Below, piece after piece: positions 1 through 11,752 of a stretch of DNA of 64,000 nt. Position 1 is the first letter of the stretch. Each line of letters starts with the position of its first letter. Position numbers and translations under genes: made by a program. This stretch comes from Anaeramoeba flamelloides (lineage: Eukaryota; Metamonada; Anaeramoebidae), in contig JANTQA010000015.1 in NCBI GenBank assembly GCA_027625915.1, forward strand, positions 6,725,001-6,789,000. The letters are read 5' to 3'. The notes beneath the pieces were generated by a model. It ran no database searches. It was not told the origin of the DNA and was given only the letters and a program-made list of their open reading frames with translations.

Positions 1-250
1 TTTTTGTTTGCTGATGATTTAATTTGGATTATATTAGGAAATAAAATCAAAGTAAAGAATAAATTAAATTCACTATATGAAATTGTTATTCAATTTGGAC
101 CAAAACCTAATAAAAGATAAAACAGAAAAGTCAAAAGATTTAAAAAAAATTGAATATTTGGATATTTATTTTGATAAAATTTCACAAGTTTATAATTTAA
201 AAAAAAATCTAAAAAAAAAAAACCATATAGAATCAGTGTAACCAATTATT
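1..250 (+). mobile_element. LINE-type reverse transcriptase relic, 5' part outside window
   Basis: Frame 1 opens with FLFADDLIWIILG, the F/YADD catalytic box of non-LTR (LINE) reverse transcriptases. It is followed by residues like the family's downstream part (a leucine-rich helix, then a short segment reading QFGPKPNK). After a stop, another frame gives IEYLDIYFD, like the strand that follows in LINE polymerases. The stretch is broken by a stop and runs into A-rich sequence, so it is a dead fragment. The polymerase class is known from the motif; the exact LINE clade cannot be told. Confidence 0.6.
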
Positions 251-344
251 CAATAACAATTTGCTAAATAATAGTTAACAATTAGATGATTTCAATCTTT
301 TATTTTAAGCCAATTAAGAGCTGGATTCGAAATTTTTAATTACA

Positions 345-793
345 ACAGTTCCACGGCTACCATAGAATTCTAAATAAAATACAATTGAGTTTTCTATTCT
401 TATTTTCTATTTACAAAAAAATTTGGAAATAATAGCTATTATTCAAAAAAAAATTTCAATAAATGAGCTATTATTCAAATTTTGAAATAATATAATAAAA
501 AAAATTTTCTGAAGATTCACGAAGCACCTAAAAATATTGTTCAATAAAGGTAAATTTTTAAAGATCAGTCAATATTGATATTTTTTTGGGCTCTTTTGGA
601 CCAATAATTTTTAAGTTTTAAGTGATCTTGAATTTTTTTTTTGATTGTTTCAAAATTTGAATAATAGCTCATTTATTGAAATTTTTTTTTGAATAATAGC
701 TATTATTTCCAAATTTTTTTGTAAATAGAAAAATAGAATAGAAAAATCATTTGTATTTTATTTAAAATTTTATGGTAGCCTTGGAACGGCTGC
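345..793. mobile_element. Inverted-repeat (fold-back) element, about 145-bp arms
   Basis: The left arm (about 345-492) and right arm (about 645-793) are near-identical reverse complements. Each contains the block TTTGGAAATAATAGCTATTA and a GGCTACCATA motif near its tip. About 150 bp of AT-rich sequence lies between them with no coding potential. The structure is that of a non-autonomous fold-back DNA element or MITE. Its superfamily is not clear because no clean target-site duplication is visible. A similar tip (GGGCTACCATAGAG) occurs alone near 44327. Confidence 0.6.
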
Positions 794-959
794 AAATAAA
801 AAATAAATAAAATGATTTATCTCTTCCTTATTTATAAAAATTTAAAAAAATTAATCAAAGAATAAATAATAAAATCAACTGGGGTTCAAAAAATTCAATC
901 GAATTAAAAATTGAAATATAAGTGTAAACATATAATGAGTTGCTGGATTCCAAAATTTA

Positions 960-1560
960 GAAGTCCATTTAGGTTTTCCATAATTGAAAAGAATTGAGTA
1001 AAATCAAGTATTTTACACAATTCTTTTTAATTCTAGAAAAATGACCTTTAGCTTTTCTTGAATTTTCTGTTTATTTGTGAAGTTTTCTAGGTTTTTTTGA
1101 GGTTTTCTATTTTATTTCTGAAGTTTTCTTGGTTTATTTCTAAAGTAAAAAAAACCTAACCAAAATCTATTGATTTTCTAAATAAATAAAGAACTCAAAA
1201 AAATCTAATGAAAATCCATCTATTAATAAAATAAAAAATAAAAACCCCAGAAACGATCTGCTAGGTTATCTAGAATTTAAAAGAATAGATAAAAACTTAT
1301 ATTTCACTCTCTTCTTTTGAATTATGGAAAAACTCAGCATTTCTTAGATTCTACACCATTTGACCGCTCTTTTCGTTTGGTTTTCCAGAATTTAAAAGAA
1401 TAAAGTTAAATTTAAAATTTTGGTATATTCCAGAAATTCAATTTAACCACGGTTATTTTTGTTTTTACTTTTTGAAATAAACCTAAAATTTATTAAAATT
1501 TTCAATTCATTTCAAAAATAAAAAAAACCTAGAAACTCCCCAAAAATATTTTACAATAAT
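960..1560. repeat. Cluster of dispersed hairpin repeats and TTTTCTTGAGTTTTCT-like units
   Basis: This stretch carries at least two copies of an imperfect hairpin, with AAAAGAATTGAGTAAAAT on one arm and its complement on the other (about 970-1018 and 1272-1324). It also has repeated AGGTTTTCTTGAGTTTTC-like segments. The same units recur in the Rab intron (28.0-28.9 kb), the YjbQ intron (46.0 kb), at 52.3 kb and at 59.3 kb. No coding potential is visible. Confidence 0.45.
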
Positions 1561-2439
1561 TAAAAATCAAAGTTATTTAATTTGGACCACAAAAAAAATT
1601 AAGTTGTCAGACTAGTTCAACAATTCTAGATTTCAGATTCCTAACAAATTTTTTAAATAGATATTACTCTGTAATCCATAAAAATTCAGATTGAAAATAT
1701 ATTTTATGTTTAAAATAAAAAAAAAGGAAATTTTTGAAAATATTGATTATTTTTTATTTTTATGTCTTCCTTCTGAAAAATATATATTAATATATTGTAA
1801 CAAATTATAAGAAATAAAACCTAATGAATTAATTTTAAATCAAGGTAGTTTTTAATTATTTTCGTTAAAAAATAATTATGAAATTTATGGTTTTTTTACT
1901 GAAATATCAGAAAGGTATTTGAATGATAAAGAAAACTAGAATGTAATTTACACTTCTTCGACATTAAAAAAAAAAAAACGATTTTAATTTTTTTCATTTT
2001 TTTAATTACGTATGTTTTAAGGCAACCATTGTTGTTTAATTCATCATACACGCTTTTAATTTTCATCTTTTCATCTTTACCTTTTGGTCAAAATAAATTA
2101 ATAGATCTTTATGGAATTTATCATAAACAGTCAAAGTTATAAAAGAAGGAAAAAAAATATTTTTATCCAATTTTTGGTTATTGATATTGAAAAACAAATT
2201 TATAAAAAAAAATTTGTATTAATACAGTTTTTCAATTTCAAAATTATATTAAAATATGGGATTTACACAATTGTAAGTCATGAAAGAAAAATTATTTCTA
2301 GTTTCTATTATTTCGGTTTTTTCCTTTCTTACAAAATTTAATTTTTGTCATGGATTGTAATAATAAAAAAGAATATCTTACGAAGTTAGATAAAGTATAA
2401 TTTTATCTGATGTGAATATTGGAATTAAATTTACTAATA

Positions 2440-2634
2440 CAGTCAGTTCCACTTTTAAGACACAAACATTCAACAAAAGGCAAGTCACAAAAATAATTAC
2501 AAATTAAGGAGTAAAATTCAAATTCAAATAAAATACTTTGTATAAAAAAATTCCAAAAAATGTGCTTTAATTTGTAATTTATATTGTGCCTTAAATTTTG
2601 TTGAAAGTTTATGTCCTAAAAGTGGAACTGACTG
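2440..2634. mobile_element. Tc1/mariner-like MITE, 195 bp, TA flanks
   Basis: The element begins CAGTCAGTTCCACTTTTAAG and ends with the reverse complement of CAGTCAGTTCCACTTTTAGG. It is flanked on both sides by TA (2438-2439 and 2635-2636). The inverted similarity continues through most of the element, so the whole unit can fold into one hairpin. TA target duplications and CAGT-type termini are the hallmark of Tc1/mariner non-autonomous elements. It has no open frame. Confidence 0.75.
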
Positions 2635-3723
2635 TAATTAAAATATAATTTTATTCTATAAAACCAATCTAAATTAAATTCCAAAATTTTCCAAATATTA
2701 AAACAGGTCATAGAACCACAATAAAATAATTCCATTGGAAATAATTTTGATTATTGTCAAATATAAAAATCATTTTTTCATCTTTTGGTTTTTTTTTTTC
2801 ATCATATTTTTTGAATTATGTAACTTGTTTCTTTCGATCGAAATATTTTTTGACTTTTGGTATTATGTTAAATTTGAGTTGTTCTAAAATTGAAAACTCA
2901 AAAAAAAAAATAATTCCGGATATCTAACCATTGAAACAATCAATACCCCTAATAGACTTTATACATATTTACCTATCCATTTTTTTGTTTTGTTCTCTCC
3001 AAAATATTTAACACACAAATAATTTAGAAGTATTGTTAATTATGTATTTTTTAATTTTGTGGGTATTTTAATTTATAAATAATTGTTAACATCACAATTA
3101 TTGAATAGTTCTTATTTGATATTTCTTCTTGAAGTGATTAAATAAGGATTTTTTTTCAAAAATTGAGTGTTGGTATGTTAGAATTTTTGAATTAGAGTTT
3201 ACATGACTGATAAGTTTTTAGGCTAGGGTTGGAATAATAGTTGGGAAATCACACAAAATTAGTATATGGTAATTAATCATTGTTAAATAAATAATTGTTG
3301 GTGCCATTGAATTTCAACAAATTTATCAATACAAAAATATATTCTGGCTGGTTTTATGATTTTTTAGACAAAATAAATTGTGATTTTTTACTAATTATTT
3401 TTTTTTTTTCTTTTATTTGGATCAAAATGATTACATATCAACACATTAAAGCGGGTGAATTAAGAAAAGAAAATAATAATAAGTCTGTAAAAAGACAATA
3501 AATTCGGATTTTTTGTTTTTATTTTTACTTTTATGAATATAAAAATTCTTGGAATGGGATTAGTTATAGTCTTTTTATGACCCTTCTTTTTTTTAATAGC
3601 TTTCAAAATTCGATCTTTGAAGTTTTATAAAAGAAATAATGCTTTAATAGCCATAAAAAATATAACATTTTGTATTTTTTGTTTTTATGTTTTTAAAATT
3701 CACACATATAAAAATGAAAGTTA

Positions 3724-4162
3724 CTGTTGAGAGAAAAATAGTTGGACAGCAATTTTAATTTGGAACATTACTGAAAAGGATTTTTGATTTCAATAGTTTG
3801 TGAAATAACTCAAGAAAATAACAATAATCACTTATTAGAATAACGGTTAATGTAATTCTGCTTTTTCAAAAATTATCTCTTATAATCTAAAGCAAGTTTA
3901 AAAATTACCATTTTCAGAATTAATAGTAAACTTTACTAAAACTTGTATTTTTTTTTAAAATACCATGATCTAATTTAGTTATCAACCATTCAAATGAGTA
4001 TTCTACATACACCACAGATTAATGCGCTTGTAACACATTTAAACCTGGATTTATATAAAATTCACCTAGCTATCAATAGGATTTGATTTTCAATTTTACG
4101 AATGTTCCCAATTAAAAATGGTCCAACCATTTTTCTGTTTCCAATTTTTTTTATCTCAACAG
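3724..4162. mobile_element. MITE family A, copy 1 (439 bp, TTA duplication)
   Basis: The termini are CTGTTGAGAGAAAAA and its inverse CTCAACAG, flanked by TTA at 3721-3723 and 4163-4165. The interior matches the copies at 30950-31391 and 59758-60216, but in the opposite orientation. Sub-terminal sequence includes the block AATTGGGAACATT found in families A and B. A 3-bp TTA/TAA duplication suggests a PIF/Harbinger-type mobiliser. This is inference, since no transposase is present in the window. Confidence 0.75.
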
Positions 4163-4515
4163 TTACTTTTTTTTCGAGTTTTTGTTATAAAAATAATTGT
4201 TCTTCAAAAAAATAAAAAATAAAAATGATTGATCTATTTTTAAAACGTTTTATTTACTTATGGTTTAAAGTATTCAATTTAAAGTTAAAAAAAAATTTTA
4301 ATCAATACAGTATCAAAAAAATGATTTATTATTATAAAGGGTATGTTTGTCAAATAGAAAAAATCAAATGAATGTTTGATTTTTAATGACAAATTTCTTT
4401 TTTTCAATTTTTATCATTTTAAATTTGATGTGTTGAAAGAGATCGTGGATTGAATTTACATCTTGTGGATCGATTTAAATATATATAAATAATGAGGAAA
4501 AGAAAAAAAAGTAAT

Positions 4516-5553
4516 TTAATCTTCTTCATTGACATATTCACCAATGGAAGCTTGTGAATTTTTGAGTGCTCTTTTAGTGAATGCTTTTTGGAGGTTTTCT
4601 TTGTTTTCGGTTTTACCTTTCCAAGCTTCGAGAGCAGATCTTTGTAAAGCTCTACCGTATGAAAATGAAATATACCAAGGGCAGATTTTAGGGGTTTTGT
4701 TTTTAAGTTTGTTAATTTTGTCAAGGTTGATTGTCGAAGAAATTTCGTCTTGGCCACCAGATAAGAAGAAGATAGCTGGTAAGCTTGTTGGTAAGGTTTC
4801 TGTGAATAATTGGAAGGTCTTTTCGGCAATTAAATCGTAATTTTTTTCTTTGAGTTCTTTTTTGGTGTAGACCATATTTGGTTTGAGGATCATGTATCTT
4901 AAGTCAACTTTGTGTAAGTTTAATTGTCTGAAGGTTTCTGTTAAAACCCATTTGGTTACTCTGTAGGCATCTTCGATGTCTTGTGGATCTTCGATGGTGC
5001 TGACGAGTACTTCTGGTTCAACGATTGGGACTAAGCCGTTTTCTTGAGCGATTTTGGCTTGGCGGGCTTGTACCATGGCGTTCCAGGAGACGGAAAGAGA
5101 AGATGGGCATTTGGCGTTAATGTGGAAGGCAGATCTGAATTTGGTAAATCTGCATCCAGCCTTGAAAACTTTTTGGCATCTGACAGCCAAGTTGTCAAGT
5201 CCTTGTGTGACTGTGTCCTTGTCATATCCTTCAAGTGGTCTTAAACCGGTATCGGATTTCCATCCAGCAACGGCTCCAGATTGTCTAATGATTTCTGGGA
5301 ATAAGACACCTTCGCTGGTCTTTTGGAAAACTTGCTCTTCGTATAAGATGACACCTGAAATGTATTTGCCAAAGTTTGGGGTGCTAAAGAGGTAGTCTCT
5401 GTAACATCTTCTGTTTTCTTCGACGTTTTCAACATTGATGAGATCGAACCTCTTTCCAATGGTTCCAACGGATTCATCAGCAGCAAGAATTCCTCTTCCT
5501 GGGGTACACATGATTTTGATGGTTTCTGCAAGTACTTCTTCGAATTGAGACAT
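4516..5553 (-). CDS. Class I fructose-bisphosphate aldolase
   Basis: A single-exon 345-residue protein of class I (Schiff-base) aldolase type. It cleaves fructose 1,6-bisphosphate to dihydroxyacetone phosphate and glyceraldehyde 3-phosphate in glycolysis, or runs the reverse, normally in the cytosol. Expected residues are all present by alignment to rabbit aldolase A: D26 in AADES (D33), K99 (K107), K138 and R140 (K146, R148), E179 in VPIVEPE (E187), the Schiff-base lysine K224 in LKPNMV (K229), S265 in FLSGGQ (S271) and R301 in SYGRA (R303). The tryptophan after K146 is Phe here. The protein stops after GEYVNEED, so the longer animal C-terminal tail with its last Tyr is absent. The start is the first ATG after an A-rich leader. 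Codon use is clearly less AT-rich than the flanks. No targeting peptide is seen. Confidence 0.96.
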   Translation of the reverse strand: MSQFEEVLAETIKIMCTPGRGILAADESVGTIGKRFDLINVENVEENRRCYRDYLFSTPNFGKYISGVILYEEQVFQKTSEGVLFPEIIRQSGAVAGWKSDTGLRPLEGYDKDTVTQGLDNLAVRCQKVFKAGCRFTKFRSAFHINAKCPSSLSVSWNAMVQARQAKIAQENGLVPIVEPEVLVSTIEDPQDIEDAYRVTKWVLTETFRQLNLHKVDLRYMILKPNMVYTKKELKEKNYDLIAEKTFQLFTETLPTSLPAIFFLSGGQDEISSTINLDKINKLKNKTPKICPWYISFSYGRALQRSALEAWKGKTENKENLQKAFTKRALKNSQASIGEYVNEED

Positions 5554-7182
5554 TTGTTAATTTGTTGTTGACTATTTCAAAATAAGAAAAGAATTTTTCG
5601 GAAGAAAAGAATTTTTCGGAAAAAAAAAAAAAAAAAAAAAAAAAGAATTTAATAATCGAAAGACTAAAAAAATTTTTCAAATTAGAAGAAATAAATTTTA
5701 CGTGTTAAAGAGTTTTTGAAAAAAAAATGATCCAAACAAACTCAAGATTGGGTTTAGATTATTTTTTTAAAAATGAAACTGCCCTTATAATGAAGAAGTT
5801 AAATAGAGATACCAATGAAAAATTAAACCTTTCTAAAAATTTTCTGGAGAAAAAAATTTTTGCTTTATTTTTCCAATTACGATTTAAAAAGCAAAATTAT
5901 AAGATTTGAAAGAATAAGTTGACAGGGATTTTGTTGCCTGCAATGAACTTCAAAATACTAGAGAATTTTTTAGAGAAAGCAAACATAAAAAATAGACTCT
6001 TGATAACAACTTTTGAGTTCGAAAGTTTATAAAGTTTTTTTAGGAGTCAAATTAAAGTAAATTTGATAAAACTACTATTTAAGAGTACTAGAATAAAGTG
6101 AGATTAATTCTAAACTAGTGAAATACAAATAATGTTTGACTTGTTTTGAAGATTCTAAACCAACTCTTGAAATAAAGTTGGATTACTTTGACAATTTCCC
6201 TAATTGTTTTTTCTGAAACACTTTTTTTGTACAGTCTTTTCAGGTCAAGAGGAAAAAAGACTCACTTCCTTTTCGTTTTCCCTATTCGAATTGATTTTTC
6301 AAAGATTTAGGTTTTGATTTGCGATCTCTTTTTATTTTTACAAGACATTTTAGTTCATTAATAGCAAATCAAGAATTCTTAATGAAAGAAATATCTGGAT
6401 TAAAAAAAGATAAGAAGATGAATTTAATCCCAGTAACATTTTAAATACTATCATTTTAATTACCTTTCAAGATAACTACCCAACCTCACACCCCTCTGAA
6501 GTTTTTGATTTTACTATTTGGGATAAAAGCTAATTCACCAATAAGTTAGTGATGGACAAAAAGTCTAAGTAATTTATCATTTTTCGTTACTTGGTTTAAA
6601 CTAACAAATCTTATAATCCCTACTTTTAGTGATCAGTAGTACCTTTGTTTTCAAAATACTATTTATTACAAAATAAATGTAACAAGATTTTCATACACCT
6701 TTCCAAAAAAAGGTTTATAAATCAAAATATTGTAAAATTTCAATTTTATTATACCATAAATCAGCTTAAATTATTAATAACCTCTTATAGAATTGGGGAT
6801 TTTTAGGTTATGTGTTTTTGATTCTTGGAATAAGATTTTTTTTCGAAAGCTGAATGAAAATTTTGATCTTTTTATTTTAGGTATAACAGTAAAAACATCA
6901 AAATTCTAATCAGGTTTTAGAAAAAACTACAAACCTTGAATTATAATAAATCATCTAAATCAACTCTGTAAAAGGAAAATAAAACATTTAAGTTTGTGTA
7001 CAGAATTATCATTTTGAAATGCCCCTTGAATGTTTAATACTTTTTTTGGCAATCCTATTACAAATTGTGTTTTAGTTATTTTGCAACAAACTATTACTTT
7101 ATTTATGAAATAAAACAAATTTTACCCCAGAAAAACAATAGTAACTTTTTGAAAAAAATTTAATCAGAAATACCACTTAATG

Positions 7183-7265
7183 CGGCCTGAAAAATGGAAA
7201 AAAGATTATCTGGTGTTCTGAATAAGTTCTTGTTCTTTTGATTATTAACTGATCGATCAGAAATT
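7183..7265. repeat. Diverged arm of the 46-kb fold-back family
   Basis: A segment starting CCTGAAAAATGGAAAAAAG and including AACTGATCGATC resembles the outer arm of the fold-back element at 46123-46688 (CCTGAAACTGGAAAAAAG, then AGCTGATCGATC) in the same order and spacing. Only one arm is recognisable and it is well diverged, so this is an old solo fragment. Confidence 0.4.
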
Positions 7266-7490
7266 TTATTTGAATTATGATTAGTTATTAAGGGCCCAGT
7301 CACTAACCATGATTTTTCAATTATCAATGGGATAACTATTCACCAAAAAGGAGATTGTTAAATTGAATTTCTTTTGTTTGACAAAATTCAAATAACAAAA
7401 AAAATAGTTGCAAGTATCTCTTCTGGGCAAAAAATTCTATTAACTAAAACAAGTTTTAACGTGTTCTTGATCGTAAAAAATAATATAAAT

Positions 7491-7524
<34 letters not shown>

Positions 7525-7539
7525 GTTTGATATATTATA

Positions 7540-7811
7540 CAGTCACATAACTATTAACATACTCTATCCAATCAAATAAAGCACAACAATAATTAAATAT
7601 TGAACAAAAAAAAATCAAAAAGATACAAAAAAAGTCAATTTTGTACAAAAAATGATTGTACTTAAAAACGAACAATTTAATTTCTCAAATTATCTGATAT
7701 TCAATAAAAATACATTTGAAACATTCTCTTAAATAGTTGTTATTTAAAAAAAAAATGTTTTTTTCTACTTTATTTGATTAATTGGAGAGTATGTTAACAA
7801 TAAATAGACTG
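7540..7811. mobile_element. Tc1/mariner-like MITE, 272 bp, TA flanks
   Basis: The left end CAGTCACATAACTATTAACA and the inverse of the right end (CAGTCTATTTATTGTTAACA) are related. The inverted similarity runs on through ATACTCT..CAAT..AATCAAATAAAG. TA is present on both sides (7538-7539, 7812-7813). The interior is AT-rich and non-coding. A TA microsatellite lies just upstream. Confidence 0.6.
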
Positions 7812-9591
7812 TATTTCTATATAGTTAAATTTCTTTAATTTGAAATAAATGGTTTTCTTTCAGTACACAACCAACCTAATTCAATTTAACTGATTTGTGG
7901 TTATTTTTTCCGCCTCTAAATTTTAAAAATTAGGGACTTGTAATACTATTTTGAGAAAAATAACCTCGGATAAAATGAAAAAAAAAATAATTGGTATCTC
8001 AAAAAGTGCCTTTTTCTGTACTTTAGAACTAACAGAGTTGTTTTCAAATTATAATTAATAGTCATTCAAATTGGAAATTGGGTTTCTTTTTTAACATTTT
8101 TTTAAAAAAATGTCCTTTTTTTCATTTTTTATTTTTCAGGATCAACGTTTGACTACCTTTTGATTTGTATTTAATTGTTTTCCACACTTGTAAAAATCAC
8201 AAAATTTTTTTAAAAATTTAAAAAAATGATTTCTCATAACGATGGCTCATCTTAAGAAATGAATTTATGAAATAATTTGATTTCAGGGAGAGTCAACAAA
8301 ATCAATCATCGTATTTAGCAGGGTTGTTGTGATGATTGGGTAATATTAATTAGGTTATACCAGTGTATTGTGTTGGAATTTCGTTCAAACTAGTTTGGAA
8401 TAATTGTAAAATAAAATAAGGAAAATTTTCAAACCTTTGAAAACAATTGTTTATTGTTATAAAAACTCACACTTTCTAAATATATATTATCGCTTTAAAT
8501 TTGTAATTTAGAACTTTATAAAACAAAATTTTTTATTGGGTTTACATTTCTTCAATTATTTAAAAATCTTTATTAATATAAATTCTAGGACGTGAATCGA
8601 AATATTTTTATATGAAAAGAAACAAGCAACAACTCATTTAACATTTGAGTTGCAAAAAAAAAAAAAAAAAACTTTTCCAGTTTATTCTTTTTTATTCTCT
8701 TTTTCATTTCTTTTATGTTTCTTCTCTTTTTTAAGTATTTGTTTAAAAATATAATTTTTTCTTTTTGTTTTTTTTTTTTAATAAGAGCTATTCCTATTAT
8801 AAAAATCTTCTCGACATTATAGTCAGTTAAAAACAATCTAAATAAATTTGAAAAGTTAACAAAAGTGCCGCTAAGTGTCATAGAGTGTCTATATTTTTTT
8901 TAATTTAGGAAAAAAAAATGAAAATTTAAGTTATTGTGTTTTAATTTCTCAAATTAAAAAAAAAAACTAAAGGTAAATGGAAGGTAATTTTTGACTCATC
9001 TCTCTTCAAAAATAAAAAAAAATCATTCTTTTCTGAGATCCCATTTTAAAAAGGCTCATAATTGGTATAATAAAAAAAATGGGTAATAATCTTTATTTCC
9101 ATATAGAAAAAAAAATATCATGTATTTGGGTAAATGAGAAAAGACTCAATAAAAGAATCACCCTTTATTGGAAATAGATCAAATCCGATTTATTAATAAA
9201 AATAATAATATGAAATTTGTATAACTGTTTAACATTTCATTGTAGCTTTCTTGGTATGAAAATATAAAGATTCATTTATATATATACCCCTAATTTTTAA
9301 TTTAAAAACTATATAATAAATAATTGGGGAGAGGATCAAAAAAATAAAAAAAAAATGTTGGAAGAAAGTAACTCAATATTCTAACTTTACTTTGCCAACT
9401 TTTTTTCCATTTCTCAAATGTCGAATTGTCTTTCATATATTTTACACAAGTTCAGATCGATTTCTGATATCCAAAATTTTTATATTTCTCTTATGTAATC
9501 ACAATAGATACTTAAAAAGATTAACTCATTCTTTTTCAGAGTTCTCGAAATGTTGCAAAAAAAGATCTTAACTTTCAAAAGTTATCGTATT

Positions 9592-9771
9592 TAAGGGACT
9601 AATCTCTATTAAAATTTTTTACCTAAATTTAATAGAGATTGAGAAATTTTTTTGCCAATCACATAAATTCTGAAAATCCCTTTTTATTTTCAATATTAAA
9701 CATACTTCTAGATAATAAATCCTTATTTAGAAAATGGTCAAAAAAAAATAATAGTGACTAGTCCCTTAAAA
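9592..9771. repeat. Small inverted-repeat unit
   Basis: TTTAAGGGACTAATCTCTATTA on the left is matched by the inverse of the right end (TTTAAGGGACTAGTCACTATTA). A second internal hairpin uses TCTCTATTAAA and its complement. About 180 bp in all, non-coding, probably a small MITE remnant. Confidence 0.4.
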
Positions 9772-11752
9772 AAAATATTTGTTCAAAAAATTATAAACAA
9801 TTTATACCTCACTGTAACATTTTCCTTCATTAAACTTGAACTTCATTGAAAATGTACTATTTTGCTTATTCATAGTGTTATTTCCTTAATATATTTCCTA
9901 ATTATACAAGTTCATGTCTAGACAATGAAAGATTGCTTAGTATCAAAATAAAATATCAAATCATTTTACAAAATTGCTGAAAAACAAATTTTACAAAAGG
10001 ATCTTTTTATGCGAGATTTTTTCAAGTTTGACAACAAAGAGGGAAACAACTAACCATTGGTTTACATGTACAAAGGGTAAATATCAAACTAAAGAATCTT
10101 GTGAAAATAACTTTGCCAATAAAAAGATTTTTTTTATTTCAGAATTTTTCATTTTTTATTCTTTCCTCCTTTTTATCCACACACTTTTATGTATTTTGAC
10201 TTTTCATTTTTCAACAAAAAAAACAAACAAAATTTATAGTCAATACAAAACAAATTCTTTCAATGACTTAGCCTTACACTTCAAAACCAAACTCGTCTTC
10301 AAAAAAAAAAATGAATTTAGATAAAAGCCAAAAAAAAAAACAAAAAAAAACAAAAAAAGCCAACACAAGGTTTGAATTTTCCAAAAACCCACCTCTATTT
10401 CTGGTATTATAGTTTTAACTTGAATTTTGATTCAAACACTTCCCTACCATCAAAACAACAAAGAATCAAATGAATTCACAAATAAGGAGATTTGGAAATT
10501 TTTTATTCATTTCACACTTTTTACAATACCCACCAATCCCATTACAAGAAGAAAAAAAATAAAAAAAACATATAGCTCTAATTCAACAAACAAAACAAAT
10601 TTAATAAAACAGCACTTTTCTTGTTTCTCGATTAAAAAAAAAAAGATGTGATTTAAAATTAAAGCGCAAAATGGTACTAGAAAAAACAAAAAACATAAAT
10701 TTGTTGCTTTATTTTCTCTTTTCATAAATGTAAGCACACAGAGTATAAAATATCTTCAGAGAAGTCAGTACATTCGATATTTTGTGTTTAAAAAAAAAAA
10801 TCTTTTTTTCTTTTTCTTTTTTTGTTTTTTCAATTCTGTTCCTTTTTCTTGATTTAAAATAGTATAGTTTTTGTTGATCTTTTTCAGAGTAATTTGTTGG
10901 ATAAGAGGCTTTTTTTTAAATGTGTGTTTTCAAGATCCATTTGAAAAATAGCAAAACTGTTTTTATTTAATTTCCAAGGTTCAAAAGATTTGGAACCAGC
11001 TACTTTCAAACAAAGCACATTGCTTCCAATTAAACAAAAGGGAAAATACGTTATTTGAAATTTTAAACCAAAACACCAAACCAAAACCAGTTAATAATAA
11101 AATACAACACACCCCACCTAAAGTGAAATTTCCACTTTCAGTTTCTTTCTTTGAACTTGACAACAAAAAAAAAAAGAAAAAGTTAAATTTTTGCCTTGTA
11201 AATTGATTATCCCAAGATGCAAAATATCAAGATCTTTCTTAGTTTCCTAAAGATCAAATTTGTTAAATGTCAAATTTTAATACTAGCTTATTCTCCTCAC
11301 AAACAAACGTTTTGTTCAAAGAACACTTTCTTTTTCCGAAAAATTTTTCAAAATATCATAAATTCACCTTCTTTTTTTTGAGGACTTATTTTCAAGAGCT
11401 TAACCACAATTTGTTCTTCGATTATCAAATTTCTCGAAATAACTTTCGTTGTTCGTTTAGATTTGCTCCAAAAATGTCAAATTTCTTAATAAAAAAAAAA
11501 AGGAAATTGAAGAAAAAGAACAACCCTTTTAATGTGACTAAAATTTCAATTCTTTTGTTTTTAATGTCTGTTTGTAAAATATATTGATTCGTTATTGTTT
11601 TTAATTTTTTTTTTTTATCATATTTTATTTTTAACCACCAAGTCTTATTCTTTAATTTTTTTTTTTTGTTTTTTTGTTTTTTGTTTTTTGTTTTTTAGTA
11701 CCATTTTTTGTTACTTTCCCTAAAATTTCTTTTATTTGCATACAAAATCCAA

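Larger units (their letters stand above)
5554..11752. other. Gene-free stretch with transposon relics
   Basis: No convincing gene is seen over 6.2 kb. It holds a Tc1/mariner-like MITE (7540-7811), a diverged arm of the 46-kb fold-back family (about 7183-7265), a small inverted-repeat unit (9592-9771), a TA microsatellite (about 7495-7521) and a copy of the GTGCCGCTAAGTGTC repeat (about 8865-9000). Short open frames at 9974-10324 and 11267-11587 are compositionally biased and match nothing I know. The last kilobase before 11753 is richer in C+A and probably holds the uridine kinase promoter and leader. Confidence 0.5.

Noticed and set aside
313-340. CTGGATTCGAA motif resembling a tRNA B-box
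   Set aside because: No acceptor, D or anticodon arms are found around it.
2111-2341. 76-residue open frame
   Set aside because: Ile/Phe/Lys bias typical of random AT-rich DNA; no family resemblance.
5134-5140. Loss of catalytic Lys146 in the aldolase (His at a nearby site)
   Set aside because: On correct numbering Lys146 is the Lys of KWR, present here as KFR (K138); the His aligns with rabbit K152, which is not catalytic.
4529-5395. Several open frames overlapping the aldolase on both strands
   Set aside because: They are shadows of the conserved 345-residue aldolase frame and match no family.
9974-10324. 116-residue open frame
   Set aside because: Phe/Lys/Thr-biased, no motif, no splice context.
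11267-11587. 106-residue open frame upstream of uridine kinase
   Set aside because: Strong Phe/Asn/Lys bias and no recognisable domain; it lies in the likely promoter and leader region.
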